Source: Pseudocalidococcus azoricus BACA0444
GTDB lineage: Bacteria; Cyanobacteriota; Cyanobacteriia; Thermosynechococcales; Thermosynechococcaceae
Direction of reading: 5' to 3'
Assembly: GCF_031729055.1 (NCBI RefSeq)
Contig: NZ_JAVMIP010000024.1
Coordinates: 1 to 47,011, forward strand
Length of the DNA stretch: 47,011 nt
Shown here: positions 7,827-16,672 of the stretch, in pieces
How positions within the stretch are numbered: position 1 is the stretch's first letter
Layout of the letters: every line of letters starts with the position of its first letter
Position numbers and translations under genes: made by a program
Notes under the pieces: model-generated
The model's database searches: none
Seen by the model: only the letters and a program-made list of their open reading frames with translations
Told to the model about the DNA's origin: nothing

Positions 7827-9068
7827 GTGAATATTTTAGTCCTCAATGCTGGCTCCAGTAGTCAGAAATGTTGCCTTTACCAGCTTCCCCACGATGCACC
7901 TTGGCCGGAAAAACCGATTCCCCCCCTTTGGTCTGGCTGTGGTGATTGGGGCCATTATGACGATCACGCGGAATTAACGGTTCAGTCCTACCCAGAGGGT
8001 GCTGACGAAGCTGGGGTGAGTCTGGCCTGGAACATCAACGACCCCTCTCCCACCCACGTTATTGAAGCCCTCCTAGCTACTCTTTGGACTGGCCCAGCCG
8101 CGGTGATCACGTCTGTTGATGAGATTGATTGTGTGGGGCATCGGGTTGTCCATGGTGGGCCTACCTATACCCGTCCAGAGCGGCTTACCCCGACTGTCAA
8201 ACAGGAAATTACGGCTGCGATTCCCTTTGCCCCCCTCCACAATCCAGCCAATCTGAATGGAATTGGGGTTATGGAGGAACTCTTAGGCCCAACCGTCCCC
8301 CAAGTTGCGGTCTTTGATACGGCCTTTCATCGGCAGATGCCCCCTGTGGCCAAAATCTATCCCCTCCCCTATGCCCTTTTTGAACAGGGGATTCAACGCT
8401 ATGGGTTTCATGGCATCAGTCACGCCCATGTCAGTCACCAGGCCAGCCTCATCCTCAACCGTGATCTCCATGATCTAGCCCTCATTACCTGTCACTTAGG
8501 CAATGGCTGTTCCCTGGCCGCAGTTAAGCAGGGCCGCTGTGTGGATACGACTATGGGGTTTACGCCCACGGCCGGGTTAATGATGGGGACGCGTTGTGGC
8601 GACTTAGATCCAGGCATCTTAGTGTATTTGGCCCGCCAAGGCTATTCCCCTGAGGAGTTGGATCAGTTAATCAATCGTCAATCGGGCCTGGTGGGGGTAT
8701 CGGGGATTAGTAGTGATCTGCGGGAGATTTTGGCAGCCGTAGCAACCGGGAATTCCCAGGCCCAACTGGCCTATGACCTGTATATTTATCACCTGCAAGC
8801 CAAGATTTCCAGTTTAATTCCAGCCCTGGGCCGCTTAGATGCCTTAGTCTTTACGGCCGGTGTAGGTGAAAATTCTCCCCAAGTGCGGCGAGATGTTTGT
8901 CATGGCCTGGCCTGGTTGGGATTAGACCTCAATGAAGCCCTCAATTCCCAACACCCCCGTGATCAGGATATTGCTATGACTCATTCCCATATCCGGGTGT
9001 TAGTGATCCATACCCAAGAAGATTGGGCCATTGCCCAGGCCTGTTGGGAGAATCTAACAAGAACATAA
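7827..9068 (+). CDS. ackA: Acetate kinase
   Basis: Acetate kinase interconverts acetate plus ATP and acetyl phosphate plus ADP. I start at GTG 7827 so that the protein begins V/MNILVLNAGSSS, as the family does, giving 413 residues. An upstream in-frame ATG at 7791 and a TTG at 7755 would add 12 or 24 unusual residues. Family motifs in order are NAGSSSQK, CVGHRVVHGGPTYTRP, VFDTAFHRQMP, RYGFHGISHAHV, CHLGNGCSLAAV, DTTMGFTPTAGLMMGTRCGD and FTAGVGENS. All catalytic regions are present. No phosphotransacetylase gene is adjacent. The stop codon lies directly against a decayed transposase remnant, but the C-terminus looks intact. Confidence 0.92.
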   Translation: MNILVLNAGSSSQKCCLYQLPHDAPWPEKPIPPLWSGCGDWGHYDDHAELTVQSYPEGADEAGVSLAWNINDPSPTHVIEALLATLWTGPAAVITSVDEIDCVGHRVVHGGPTYTRPERLTPTVKQEITAAIPFAPLHNPANLNGIGVMEELLGPTVPQVAVFDTAFHRQMPPVAKIYPLPYALFEQGIQRYGFHGISHAHVSHQASLILNRDLHDLALITCHLGNGCSLAAVKQGRCVDTTMGFTPTAGLMMGTRCGDLDPGILVYLARQGYSPEELDQLINRQSGLVGVSGISSDLREILAAVATGNSQAQLAYDLYIYHLQAKISSLIPALGRLDALVFTAGVGENSPQVRRDVCHGLAWLGLDLNEALNSQHPRDQDIAMTHSHIRVLVIHTQEDWAIAQACWENLTRT

Positions 9069-9345
9069 AACCAGCAGTCTATATTGTCAGCAGCATCGGC
9101 GAGGATTTAAACACTCGTTCCTAGACTCCAGAGCCAGAGCAACGGGTAAACTGACTGTGAATAACCCCAAAATTTCCAAACCGTTCAGGCAAATCACGCC
9201 AGGGAATTCTAGCCCGATATCGGTAGAGTACCGCTTCGATAAATAAACGGCTATCTATTGCAGTTCGACCTACATGACTCTGTCGCCCCGGTCAATGAGG
9301 TTCTATTTTCGCCCACTGGTCATCTCTCAAGGCATAGCGTCGCAT
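9069..9345 (-). pseudogene. IS5-family transposase, N-terminal remnant
   Basis: Read on the minus strand from the ATG at 9345, the frame gives MRRYALRDDQWAKIEPH, a stop, then PGRQSHVGRTAIDSRLFIEA and VLYRYRARIPWRDLPERFGNF. This is the typical N-terminal domain of IS5-group transposases. A TGA occurs where relatives have Leu in HLPGRQ, and a TAG replaces the Trp of GVWERVFK. A frameshift follows near LADAADN. The DDE catalytic domain is missing altogether. The remnant ends right at the acetate kinase stop codon. Confidence 0.8.
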
Positions 9346-9650
9346 AGGGGTAAGCTGGCTCAAGTCACGTCTGAATAATTTTAAAGAACAATTAACCTGG
9401 AAATTTGTTGGCAATTGAATTATGCTGGCCGTCTAGGAATAATTTAGACCATAGACTCTTGCGTCTATGCTGGAAAATAGATGCATTATAAAGCTTTATT
9501 AACTTACAGCGGATTCTCTACCAATGTTGTCAGTCAATTTTGCTGATCTGCCAGGCCTTAGAGATGTCTACCAACTTAGAACAGGCTGTCTAATGCTATA
9601 AACCTTCATAATTTAATTAGATTGTTTACAGTTTAGGGCAATAGTAGCCA
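9346..9650. other. Intergenic region upstream of nblS
   Basis: No gene is visible in this AT-rich leader. It contains a perfect 7-bp hairpin at 9450-9469 (CATAGAC, 6-nt loop, GTCTATG) and no run of T after it, so it is not an obvious terminator. The right end serves as the leader of the sensor kinase gene. I could not fix a promoter. Confidence 0.5.
9450..9469. repeat. Perfect 7-bp inverted repeat in the nblS upstream region
   Basis: CATAGAC and GTCTATG are separated by TCTTGC. It could be an operator or an RNA hairpin. No T-tract follows on either strand. Confidence 0.45.
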
Positions 9651-11612
9651 GTGACCCCCCCCCAGCTTGACCCCAATCAGATAGCCAAACCAGAAATTAT
9701 TCCCTCCTGGCGAGACCAGATTACCCGCTGGTGGTCGGAGTTTAAGATTCAAACCCGTCTCCTGGTTGCCGTTACGCTAATTGTTTCGGTAATGACCAGT
9801 GCGGTCACCTTTTGGGCGGTCAACAGTATTCAACAAGAAGCCCGGCTCAACGATACCCGCTACGGTCGTGACTTAGGGATTCTCTTGGCTGCTGATGTGG
9901 CCCCCCTGGTTGCCCAAGGAGATTATTCTCAAGTGGCAGAATTCTCCCAAGAGTTTTATAACCGTAGCTCCAGTATCCGTTATATGCTCTATGCCGACAG
10001 CGATGGGGAGATCTATTACGGCATCCCCTACACCGCCCCACCAGTGAATAGTGCCCTCGCATTACGGCGACGGATGCAACTGCCCCCTAGCTATGCCCAG
10101 AGTAAAGAACCCCTGGTTCGACAGCACGCGACCCCCGATGGCACAGTTGCTGATGTCTTTGTCCCCTTGGCCTATCAAGAAAAGTACTTGGGAGTGTTGG
10201 CCATTGGTATCAATCCTAATCCCACCGTAGTCGCATCAGCCGCCTTGACTCGGAATGTAACCGTAGCTGTCTTTGTGGCGATTTGGGTAATGGTGATTTT
10301 AGGGGGTGTCTTCAATGCCTTGACCATTACCCAACCCATTAAGGAATTGGTCTTAGGGGTCAAGAAAATTGCGGCTGGAGACTTTAAGCAACGAATTGAT
10401 TTGCCCTTTGGGGGGGAATTGGGGGAATTAATTTCTAGTTTTAACGAGATGGCGGAACGCTTAGAGGTCTATGAAGAACACAACATTGAGGAACTGACGG
10501 CCCAAAAAGCAAAACTAGAAACCCTGGTCTCAACCATTGCCGATGGCGCAATTCTACTGGATCCCCAAATGCGGATTATTTTGGTGAATCCGGCCGCACA
10601 GCGGTTATTTAACTGGGAAGGGATGCCTGTCCTCGGGGGCAATGCTCTTTACTATCTACCAGCAGCCGTCACAGAACGGTTAACTTGTCCCCTATTCCAG
10701 GCCGCCAGTGGGGAAAGTGAGGGGGGAGAATTCCGGGTCACACTGCGCGAACCCAATCAGCGCACCCTACGAATTCTATTGGCAACAGTCTTAGATGGTC
10801 GCGATACACCCAAGGGGATTGCGATTACGGTGCAGGATATTACCCGTGAGACGGAACTGAATGAGGCTAAAAGTCAATTTATTAGTAATGTCTCCCATGA
10901 ACTCCGCACTCCCCTGTTTAATATCAAGTCTATTATTGAGACGATTCAGGAGTTTGGGAATAATTTGCCGGTGGAAAGCCAGCAGGAATTTTTGATGACG
11001 GCTAATCAGGAGACGGATCGGCTGACGCGCTTGGTCAATGATGTCTTGGATTTAGCCCGTTTGGAATCGGGACGCTCCTATCAGTTTGAGGCCATAGATC
11101 TCAGCCAGGCCATTGAACAAACCCTGCGCACCTATCAACTCAATGCCCAGAATAAGGGAATTAGTTTGGTTAAAGAGTCAACACCGGAGCTGCCCCTGAT
11201 TCGCGGCAACTATGATTTACTCTTGCAAGTATTCACAAACCTTGTGGGTAATGCCCTTAAGTTTACCCCTGAAGGTGGCAAGGTGACGATTCGGGCCTAT
11301 CATCTGCATCCCCAGGCCGATTTGGCAGCCCAGGCCGTGCGGATTGAAGTGGCAGATACAGGGATGGGCATTGCCCCAGAAGATCAACCGAAGATTTTTG
11401 AACGCTTCGTCCGGGTTGAGAACCGGGTACATACCTTAGAAGGGACTGGCCTAGGCCTGTGTATCGTCAATGATATTGTCCAAAAACACGAGTCCCAAAT
11501 CCATGTGATCAGCGAAGTGGGGGTGGGGAGTACCTTTTGGTTCGATTTACCCGTTCACATCCCAGAAACGTTGGATGTAATGTTAGCTGAAGCTGCTACT
11601 GCCAAAGCCTAG
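9651..11612 (+). CDS. nblS: NblS/Hik33-type sensor histidine kinase
   Basis: This 653-residue membrane histidine kinase has a short cytoplasmic tail, TM1 (about 36-57), a periplasmic domain (58-200), TM2 (about 203-226) and a HAMP domain (about 227-280, with TITQPIKELVLGVKKIAAGDF). A PAS domain follows (about 288-400, LVSTIADGAILLDPQMRIILVNPAAQRLF). The dimerisation domain carries the phospho-accepting His416 in FISNVSHELRTPLFNIKS, and an ATPase domain with N, G1 (DTGMGIAPED) and G2 (GTGLGLCIV) boxes completes it. Order, length and the H-box match NblS/Hik33/DspA, the conserved cyanobacterial kinase governing responses to high light, nutrient stress and cold through RpaB/NblR-type regulators. 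The start is GTG. Its stop overlaps that of the convergent Ser/Thr kinase gene by 2 bases. Confidence 0.88.
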   Translation: MTPPQLDPNQIAKPEIIPSWRDQITRWWSEFKIQTRLLVAVTLIVSVMTSAVTFWAVNSIQQEARLNDTRYGRDLGILLAADVAPLVAQGDYSQVAEFSQEFYNRSSSIRYMLYADSDGEIYYGIPYTAPPVNSALALRRRMQLPPSYAQSKEPLVRQHATPDGTVADVFVPLAYQEKYLGVLAIGINPNPTVVASAALTRNVTVAVFVAIWVMVILGGVFNALTITQPIKELVLGVKKIAAGDFKQRIDLPFGGELGELISSFNEMAERLEVYEEHNIEELTAQKAKLETLVSTIADGAILLDPQMRIILVNPAAQRLFNWEGMPVLGGNALYYLPAAVTERLTCPLFQAASGESEGGEFRVTLREPNQRTLRILLATVLDGRDTPKGIAITVQDITRETELNEAKSQFISNVSHELRTPLFNIKSIIETIQEFGNNLPVESQQEFLMTANQETDRLTRLVNDVLDLARLESGRSYQFEAIDLSQAIEQTLRTYQLNAQNKGISLVKESTPELPLIRGNYDLLLQVFTNLVGNALKFTPEGGKVTIRAYHLHPQADLAAQAVRIEVADTGMGIAPEDQPKIFERFVRVENRVHTLEGTGLGLCIVNDIVQKHESQIHVISEVGVGSTFWFDLPVHIPETLDVMLAEAATAKA

Positions 11613-13252
11613 ATACCGATGCCCCGTTTGCCATTGGGATGAATCGTAAACCAGTTTGTGCGGGCCTGGGCAATTTGATTGGGGGTAATATTTGAGCCAG
11701 TTAAATCGGCGTTTTGAAGATTCGCGCCCCGCAAATTAGCATTGGTCAAGCTAGCCTCTCTCAGGTTCGCTCCTTGTAAGTTAGCCCCCTGTAAATCTGC
11801 ATTCACAAAGTAGGAGGCCCGTAAGTCGCAATCGCGGAGGTTAGCCCCCCCCAAATTGGCTCGCCCAAAGTCCACATTCATCATCACGCAGCCGCGCAAA
11901 TCCGCTTTTTGCAGAAAGGCCTGGACAAAGCGGGCATCGGATAAATTAGCCTTACGCAAAACCAAATTATCTAACCGAGATTCAGAAAAGTCCCGTTCAC
12001 CCCGGTTGTAGGCAGCCATGAGAGTTTGCGGGGTTAAACGACTACCGCCGTGGGGATTATTGTCATAACTCACTTGACTGGGGGGAGTTTGGGCGGCTCC
12101 ACTGGTGCGGGCTGGGACTCGAGTTGAAGGGGGGGCAAAGCGGGAATAGTTAGGTTGTAGGCCAGCGCGGGCTTGCTGAGATCGGGCTGCATTGGCTGCA
12201 TGACGGGTGGCCGGGGAAACCGTTGTTGGCAGACTTCCCGTCGAGCGAGAGCTAGGATCTGGACGGGAATGGAGCGGCCCCGTTGCCAGGCCTTGGTTGA
12301 TGTCGCTACCTACAGATGAGGGACTGGAAAACTGCTGTAGATCGAGCCGCTTTTGGACTAACTGCAAATCTTGAAGAACATCCTGAGCGGTTTGATAACG
12401 GTGCTTAATGGAAACTTCCGTCATTTTTTCAAGCACGTTCTGCAAGTCATTACTGATGTTGACCCGACTGCGCCAGATAAATTCCCCCGTGGTGTTGTCA
12501 TAACCCAGATCCTTGGGAGATTTGCCGGTGAGCAGGTAAATACAAGTTACGCCTAGGGCGTAAATATCACTGGCATAGACAGGGCGCATAGCCATTTGTT
12601 CCGGCGGTGCATAACCAGGGGTTCCCACCGCAAAGGCCGTAAAGGCTGTGTAGTCCTGGGGATTGGCCATCATGGCCTGGCTGACTTGATCCTTAACCGC
12701 CCCAAAGTCAATCAAGATCAATTTGCCATCAATCTCGCGCCGGATGAGGTTGGCGGGTTTAATATCACGATGGATCACTTCGATTTTGTGGAGGTAGTCG
12801 AGGATTGGTAATACCTCTAACATCACTTGTCGGACTTGCCCTTCAGACATGGGCCCGTTGCGTTTGACTTCTTGTTGGAGAGTGAGACCACTAACATATT
12901 CTTGGACTAGATAAAACTCTGGCTCCAGTTCAAAATAATCCAACAGACGCGGAACTTGGGGATGATTACCCACCTTCCCGAGGGTTGTTGCTTCCCGCTG
13001 GAAGAGTTGCCGGGCCATATCTAGGATGTGGGGGGCAGAGGCGGCAGGGCGGAGTTGCTTAATGACACAGTTGGGCTTGCCAGGAAGAACCATATCATCC
13101 GCTAAAAAGGTCGTGCCAAATCCTCCCCGACCAAGAATTTTAGTACAGCGATAGCGATTATGAAGAAGAAGGTTTGTTCCACAGGCCTGGCAAAGGGTTG
13201 CATCATCAGGGTTAGCTGGATTTGTGCAGGCAGGGTTGTAGCAGTAACTCAT
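11609..13252 (-). CDS. spkB: Ser/Thr protein kinase with Cys4 motif and pentapeptide repeats (SpkB-like)
   Basis: This 547-residue protein starts with a Cys4 element (Cys4, Cys9, Cys21, Cys24), probably a zinc ribbon. An intact Hanks-type kinase domain follows (about 33-310), with glycine loop GRGGFGTTF, Lys65 in CVIKQL, HRD at 161-163, DFG at 182-184 and an APPEQ segment. A Ser/Pro-rich linker (about 325-430) leads to pentapeptide repeats (about 440-530, ANLRGANLQNADLTGSN type). This arrangement is that of Synechocystis SpkB, a soluble kinase linked to motility and oxidative stress. I infer orthology from architecture and the N-terminal motif; other SpkB-like paralogues exist. The upstream region carries two palindromes that could control it. 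Confidence 0.78.
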   Translation of the reverse strand: MSYCYNPACTNPANPDDATLCQACGTNLLLHNRYRCTKILGRGGFGTTFLADDMVLPGKPNCVIKQLRPAASAPHILDMARQLFQREATTLGKVGNHPQVPRLLDYFELEPEFYLVQEYVSGLTLQQEVKRNGPMSEGQVRQVMLEVLPILDYLHKIEVIHRDIKPANLIRREIDGKLILIDFGAVKDQVSQAMMANPQDYTAFTAFAVGTPGYAPPEQMAMRPVYASDIYALGVTCIYLLTGKSPKDLGYDNTTGEFIWRSRVNISNDLQNVLEKMTEVSIKHRYQTAQDVLQDLQLVQKRLDLQQFSSPSSVGSDINQGLATGPLHSRPDPSSRSTGSLPTTVSPATRHAANAARSQQARAGLQPNYSRFAPPSTRVPARTSGAAQTPPSQVSYDNNPHGGSRLTPQTLMAAYNRGERDFSESRLDNLVLRKANLSDARFVQAFLQKADLRGCVMMNVDFGRANLGGANLRDCDLRASYFVNADLQGANLQGANLREASLTNANLRGANLQNADLTGSNITPNQIAQARTNWFTIHPNGKRGIGI

Positions 13253-13336
13253 AAGCCTGGGAATACAAGTAGTTGAGCAAAATGACGCTGAACTGCCGAG
13301 AGCCTAAACCCTGGGGGCGAAACCTGACAGCGATTT

Positions 13337-13391
13337 CCGTATTTATACGATACTCTCTCTTGAAGAAAGTGACATATCCGTAAAATTACGG
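13337..13391. promoter_or_regulatory. Two related palindromes, candidate operator
   Basis: CCGTATTTATACGA (13337-13350) and CCGTAAAATTACGG (13378-13391) share the form CCGTA-N4-TACG(G/A). Their centres are 41 bp apart, close to four helical turns. On the minus strand the first contains TATAAA, which could be the -10 element of the spkB-like gene, so a bound regulator would occlude it. A half site TTACGGA recurs at 13589-13595 beside the yqeK promoter. Confidence 0.4.
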
Positions 13392-13559
13392 AAGTTATGA
13401 CGGAGTGTTGACTGAGATGCCCCCGCAGTCCAGAGTTTTAGGGATAAGACTTACCTTATTATGGTCTATCAAGGGGTGAGTTCCGGGACTACAATCTGGC
13501 GAGGCAGGGTTTAGCTTAATATCATTCTGAAATGAGAATAGTCTGATCCCCCTCAACGG

Positions 13560-13587
13560 CTGACCGCTCCCCCCAAAGAAGTATAAA
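13560..13587 (+). promoter_or_regulatory. Candidate sigma-70 promoter of yqeK
   Basis: CTGACC (13560-13565) and TATAAA (13582-13587) are separated by 16 bp, and the start codon is 36 bp beyond. The -10 match is good and the -35 match partial. A TTACGGA half palindrome overlaps the expected transcription start. Confidence 0.4.
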
Positions 13588-13623
13588 TTTACGGAAGGGT
13601 TTGTTGGCACTATCAGGGTTGCA

Positions 13624-14244
13624 ATGTCTGTATCTTCCTCAAGGCAAGTGCTAGATCGGCAGCAGGTCTTGGCCTGGCTCAAGCACCATGTCCCCGCGCC
13701 TCGGCAACAGCACATTTTACGGGTTGAGGAGATGGCTCAGGCCCTAGCCACTCAGCATCACCTCAATCCAGAAACAGCCGCCCAGGCCGGGTTACTCCAT
13801 GACTTAGCTAAATATTTCCCCCCTGAAAAACTCCTTAAGTTGGCAGAAGCTAGCCGTTTAGAGATCACGGATGTGGATATTGCCGACCCCCATCTTCTCC
13901 ATGCCGATGTCAGTGCCTTGGTTGCTCAAAAGGAATTTCAGGTGACGGATGCGGAGATTTTAGCAGCGGTGGCGGATCACACCTTAGGACGACCGGGGAT
14001 GGGGTTGCTCAGTTGTGTAGTTTTTCTGGCGGATAGTTTGGAACCTGGCCGGGGGAATAGCCCAGAACTGGACGCGTTACGGGATCTGGCCAAAACTGAC
14101 CTCCATCAGGCCGTCTGGAAAACCTGTGATCGTACCCTCGCACATCTGATCACCCATCAACGCCTGATTCATCCCCGGATGATTGCAACCCGAAACTGGG
14201 CCTTACAACTCTCCCCAGGCCCCAAGAACAAATCAAAATCTTAA
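13624..14244 (+). CDS. yqeK: YqeK-type HD-domain hydrolase (symmetrical Ap4A hydrolase family)
   Basis: The product is 206 residues with a single HD domain. Metal-binding residues include His30 (RQQHILRVEEMA), the His59-Asp60 pair in LLHDLAKYFP, the His of HADVSALVAQ and the Asp-His of VADHTLGRPGMG. The GLLHDLAKYFP and HTLGRPGM motifs are characteristic of YqeK, which in Bacillus and relatives hydrolyses diadenosine tetraphosphate to two ADP. It is followed after 53 bases by rsfS, and this yqeK-rsfS order is common across bacteria, which supports both names. A role in clearing stress-formed Ap4A is known for the family rather than shown here. Confidence 0.85.
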   Translation: MSVSSSRQVLDRQQVLAWLKHHVPAPRQQHILRVEEMAQALATQHHLNPETAAQAGLLHDLAKYFPPEKLLKLAEASRLEITDVDIADPHLLHADVSALVAQKEFQVTDAEILAAVADHTLGRPGMGLLSCVVFLADSLEPGRGNSPELDALRDLAKTDLHQAVWKTCDRTLAHLITHQRLIHPRMIATRNWALQLSPGPKNKSKS

Positions 14245-14297
14245 CGCTATCCTAGGAATATCATCCCTGTTAAAACTGCCCTTTACCAATAGCCAAC

Positions 14298-14735
14298 TTG
14301 ACCGAGATTCCCTCACCCCTTGAAGATTTGCGTTTGAATAACTTAGCTACTGCCCCTGCCTATCCCCCGGATCCAGTCCTTGACTTGGCCTATGCGGTGG
14401 CCGAAGCGGCGGATGATCGCAAAGCCGTTGACATTCAAATTCTGGCCGTGGGCAATGTCTCTTATTTGGCTGACTACTTTGTGATTGCTTCGGGTCACTC
14501 TAAAACCCAAGTGCGGGCCATTGCCCAGGCCATCACCGCTGCCACAGAACTCCACTATCAACGCCTACCAGGCCGCACGGAAGGGTTATCTGACTGTACC
14601 TGGATTTTGTTGGACTACGGGGATGTGATTGCCCATATTTTGCTACCGAAAGAGCGGGAATATTACAACCTTGAGGCCTTCTGGGGCCATGCTGAGGTGA
14701 TTCCCTTTCCCCCTGTCAAAGCGCAGCAAGGCTAA
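14298..14735 (+). CDS. rsfS: Ribosome silencing factor RsfS
   Basis: RsfS binds ribosomal protein L14 and blocks joining of the subunits, lowering translation during starvation. The protein is 145 residues from TTG 14298. No ATG or GTG exists upstream in frame before a stop, and the conserved domain begins at DPVLDLAYAVAEAADDRKAVDIQIL, so the TTG start is likely. Family motifs are DYFVIASGHSKTQVRAIA, PGRTEGLSDCTWILLDYGDV and HILLPKEREYYNLEAFWG. The N-terminal extension of about 25 residues before the domain is not conserved as far as I recall. It is downstream of yqeK and probably co-transcribed. Confidence 0.9.
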   Translation: MTEIPSPLEDLRLNNLATAPAYPPDPVLDLAYAVAEAADDRKAVDIQILAVGNVSYLADYFVIASGHSKTQVRAIAQAITAATELHYQRLPGRTEGLSDCTWILLDYGDVIAHILLPKEREYYNLEAFWGHAEVIPFPPVKAQQG

Positions 14736-14798
14736 GAGAAAGGTTAGAATCAAGAATACTGTCAAATTTTAGTCAAATTCTAAGAGTGTAGGATCGTC

Positions 14799-15257
14799 AT
14801 GGCCAAACGGATGCAGTTGGTGCTGAATGAAAATATTTACAAACTGGGTAAAGTCGGCTCCATTGTCGAAGTTGCTCCCGGATATGCCCGGAATTATTTA
14901 CTCCCTCGGGGCCTGGCCCAACCCGCCACTCCTGGGGCCCTCAAACAAGTAGCTCGGCTTCAAGAACAAGAGCGGCAACGCTTTGCTGAGTTAAAACTCG
15001 TGGCTGTGCAACAAAAAGCGACCTTAGAGACCATTGGCACATTCTCGATTGCGATGCCGGCCGGGGAAAAAGATGCTCTCTTTGGCAGTGTCACCCACCA
15101 AGACGTGGCCGCCGCGATTCAAGCCATTGCCCAAGAAACCGTGGATCGGCGGGAAATTACCATGCCCGAAATTCGCAAGCTTGGCAGCTACACCGCAGAA
15201 ATCAAACTCCACCCGGAAGTCACAGCTACGATTACGGTTTTGGTTGTGCCTGAATAA
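14799..15257 (+). CDS. rplI: 50S ribosomal protein L9
   Basis: This is a 152-residue L9 of normal length. The N-terminal domain has the signature [25 protein letters not shown], which binds 23S rRNA. A long connecting helix (about 45-80) and a C-terminal domain ([17 protein letters not shown] and [17 protein letters not shown]) follow. It lies 6 bases upstream of dnaB, the rplI-dnaB order being conserved in cyanobacteria and many other bacteria. TGTAGGAT before the ATG includes a weak ribosome-binding site. Confidence 0.96.
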   Translation: MAKRMQLVLNENIYKLGKVGSIVEVAPGYARNYLLPRGLAQPATPGALKQVARLQEQERQRFAELKLVAVQQKATLETIGTFSIAMPAGEKDALFGSVTHQDVAAAIQAIAQETVDRREITMPEIRKLGSYTAEIKLHPEVTATITVLVVPE

Positions 15258-15263
15258 TCTCCT

Positions 15264-16616
15264 ATGGTACAGGAACCCAGTTTCCGTCCCGATTTTTCGC
15301 CCATTCCGCCCCAGAACCTCGAAGCTGAGGAGTCTATTTTGGGGGGAATTTTGCTGGATCCAGAGGCGATTAGTCGGATTGCTGATTTGTTGCCTGTGGA
15401 TGCCTTTTATCTGAGCGCACATCGAGATATTTACCGAGCGGCCCTAACCCTCCACGCGCGCGGCAGTCCTACGGATTTACTCTGTCTGACGGCCTGGTTG
15501 CAGGATCAGGGCTTACTGGAAAAAGTGGGTGGGCAAAATAAACTGGCAGAATTGGTGGATCGCACCGTCAGTGCTGTCAATATTGATCAATATGCTGGCC
15601 TGGTCAAAGATAAATATCTGCGCCGCAAGCTGATCCAATCTGCCAACGATATTGCCCAGGCCGCCTATGATACCTCTACTCGTCTGGATACGATTTTGGA
15701 TCAGGCCGAGCAGCAGATTTTTAGTGTGACCCAAGATCGTGTCCAGCAGGGGCTAGTGGCCACTGAAGAAATTTTGGCCAGTGCCTTTGCGGAATTGGAA
15801 CAACGCTCGATTGGTAATATTCTTCCTGGCCTATCCTGTAATTTTTATGACCTCGATAACTTAACCCAAGGCTTTCAACGCTCGGATTTAGTAATTATTG
15901 CCGGGCGGCCCTCGATGGGTAAAACGGCGATTTCGCTCCAAATTGCCAAACGAATTGCTGAAATTCATAAATTAGGGGTCGCGGTTTTCAGCTTAGAAAT
16001 GTCTAAGGAGCAACTCATTCAACGGCTCTTGGCTAGTGAAGCGCGCATTGACAGTAACTATTTACGGGCCGGGCGGATCAGTCAACATCAATGGGAACCT
16101 CTGAGTCGCGCCATTGGTACTCTTTCCCAGCTTTCAATCTATATAGACGATTCGCCTAATCCTGGTTTGGGAGAAATTCGCTCTAATGCCCGCCGCCTCC
16201 AAGCTGAACATCCAGGGGGCCTGGGCCTAATTTTGGTGGATTATTTACAACTGATGGGCAGTGATGATGGCAATGAAGGACGCGTCCAGGAGTTATCAAA
16301 AATTACCCGTTCCCTCAAGGGCCTGGCGCGGGAGTTGAATGTGCCGGTGATTGCCCTGTCGCAGTTAAGTCGGGGGGTGGAAGCACGGCAAAACAAACGT
16401 CCGTTGATGTCAGATTTACGCGAATCGGGTTCCATCGAACAGGATGCGGACTTAGTGATATTGCTATACCGTGATGAATACTACAATCCTGACACGCCGG
16501 ATCGAGGGGTTTGCGAATTAATTTTAGCCAAGCACCGGAATGGGCCTGTGGGAACCGTCAAGCTTTTGTTTGATCCGCAATTTACTCGGTTTGAGAACCT
16601 AGCTCGGGATCGCTAA
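15264..16616 (+). CDS. dnaB: Replicative DNA helicase DnaB
   Basis: This 450-residue hexameric helicase unwinds DNA ahead of the replication fork. The N-terminal domain (about 10-110, PPQNLEAEESILGGILLD) interacts with primase. The RecA-like domain carries Walker A GRPSMGKT (214-221), Walker B LILVDYLQLM, the LSQLSRGVEARQNKRPLMSDLRESG block and the arginine-finger region. Many cyanobacterial DnaB proteins contain an intein at or near the P-loop. Here the motifs run without interruption, so this copy has none. The gene starts 6 bases after rplI. Confidence 0.96.
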   Translation: MVQEPSFRPDFSPIPPQNLEAEESILGGILLDPEAISRIADLLPVDAFYLSAHRDIYRAALTLHARGSPTDLLCLTAWLQDQGLLEKVGGQNKLAELVDRTVSAVNIDQYAGLVKDKYLRRKLIQSANDIAQAAYDTSTRLDTILDQAEQQIFSVTQDRVQQGLVATEEILASAFAELEQRSIGNILPGLSCNFYDLDNLTQGFQRSDLVIIAGRPSMGKTAISLQIAKRIAEIHKLGVAVFSLEMSKEQLIQRLLASEARIDSNYLRAGRISQHQWEPLSRAIGTLSQLSIYIDDSPNPGLGEIRSNARRLQAEHPGGLGLILVDYLQLMGSDDGNEGRVQELSKITRSLKGLARELNVPVIALSQLSRGVEARQNKRPLMSDLRESGSIEQDADLVILLYRDEYYNPDTPDRGVCELILAKHRNGPVGTVKLLFDPQFTRFENLARDR

Positions 16617-16672
16617 TCCCCTTCCTTACCGTAATGGAATGCCCCTAAAACACGAGCCTTGTACAGTCAGGC

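Larger units (their letters stand above)
13253..13623. other. Divergent intergenic region between spkB-like gene and yqeK
   Basis: This 371-bp region holds promoters for both flanking genes. It contains two related palindromes (CCGTA-N4-TACGG type) on the left side and a promoter-like pair before yqeK. No coding frame of interest is visible. Confidence 0.55.

Noticed and set aside
9450..9469. Rho-independent terminator for ackA
   Set aside because: The hairpin is 380 bases past the stop and has no T-tract on either strand.
15264..16616. Intein in DnaB
   Set aside because: Common in cyanobacterial DnaB, but the P-loop and following motifs are continuous and the protein is 450 residues.
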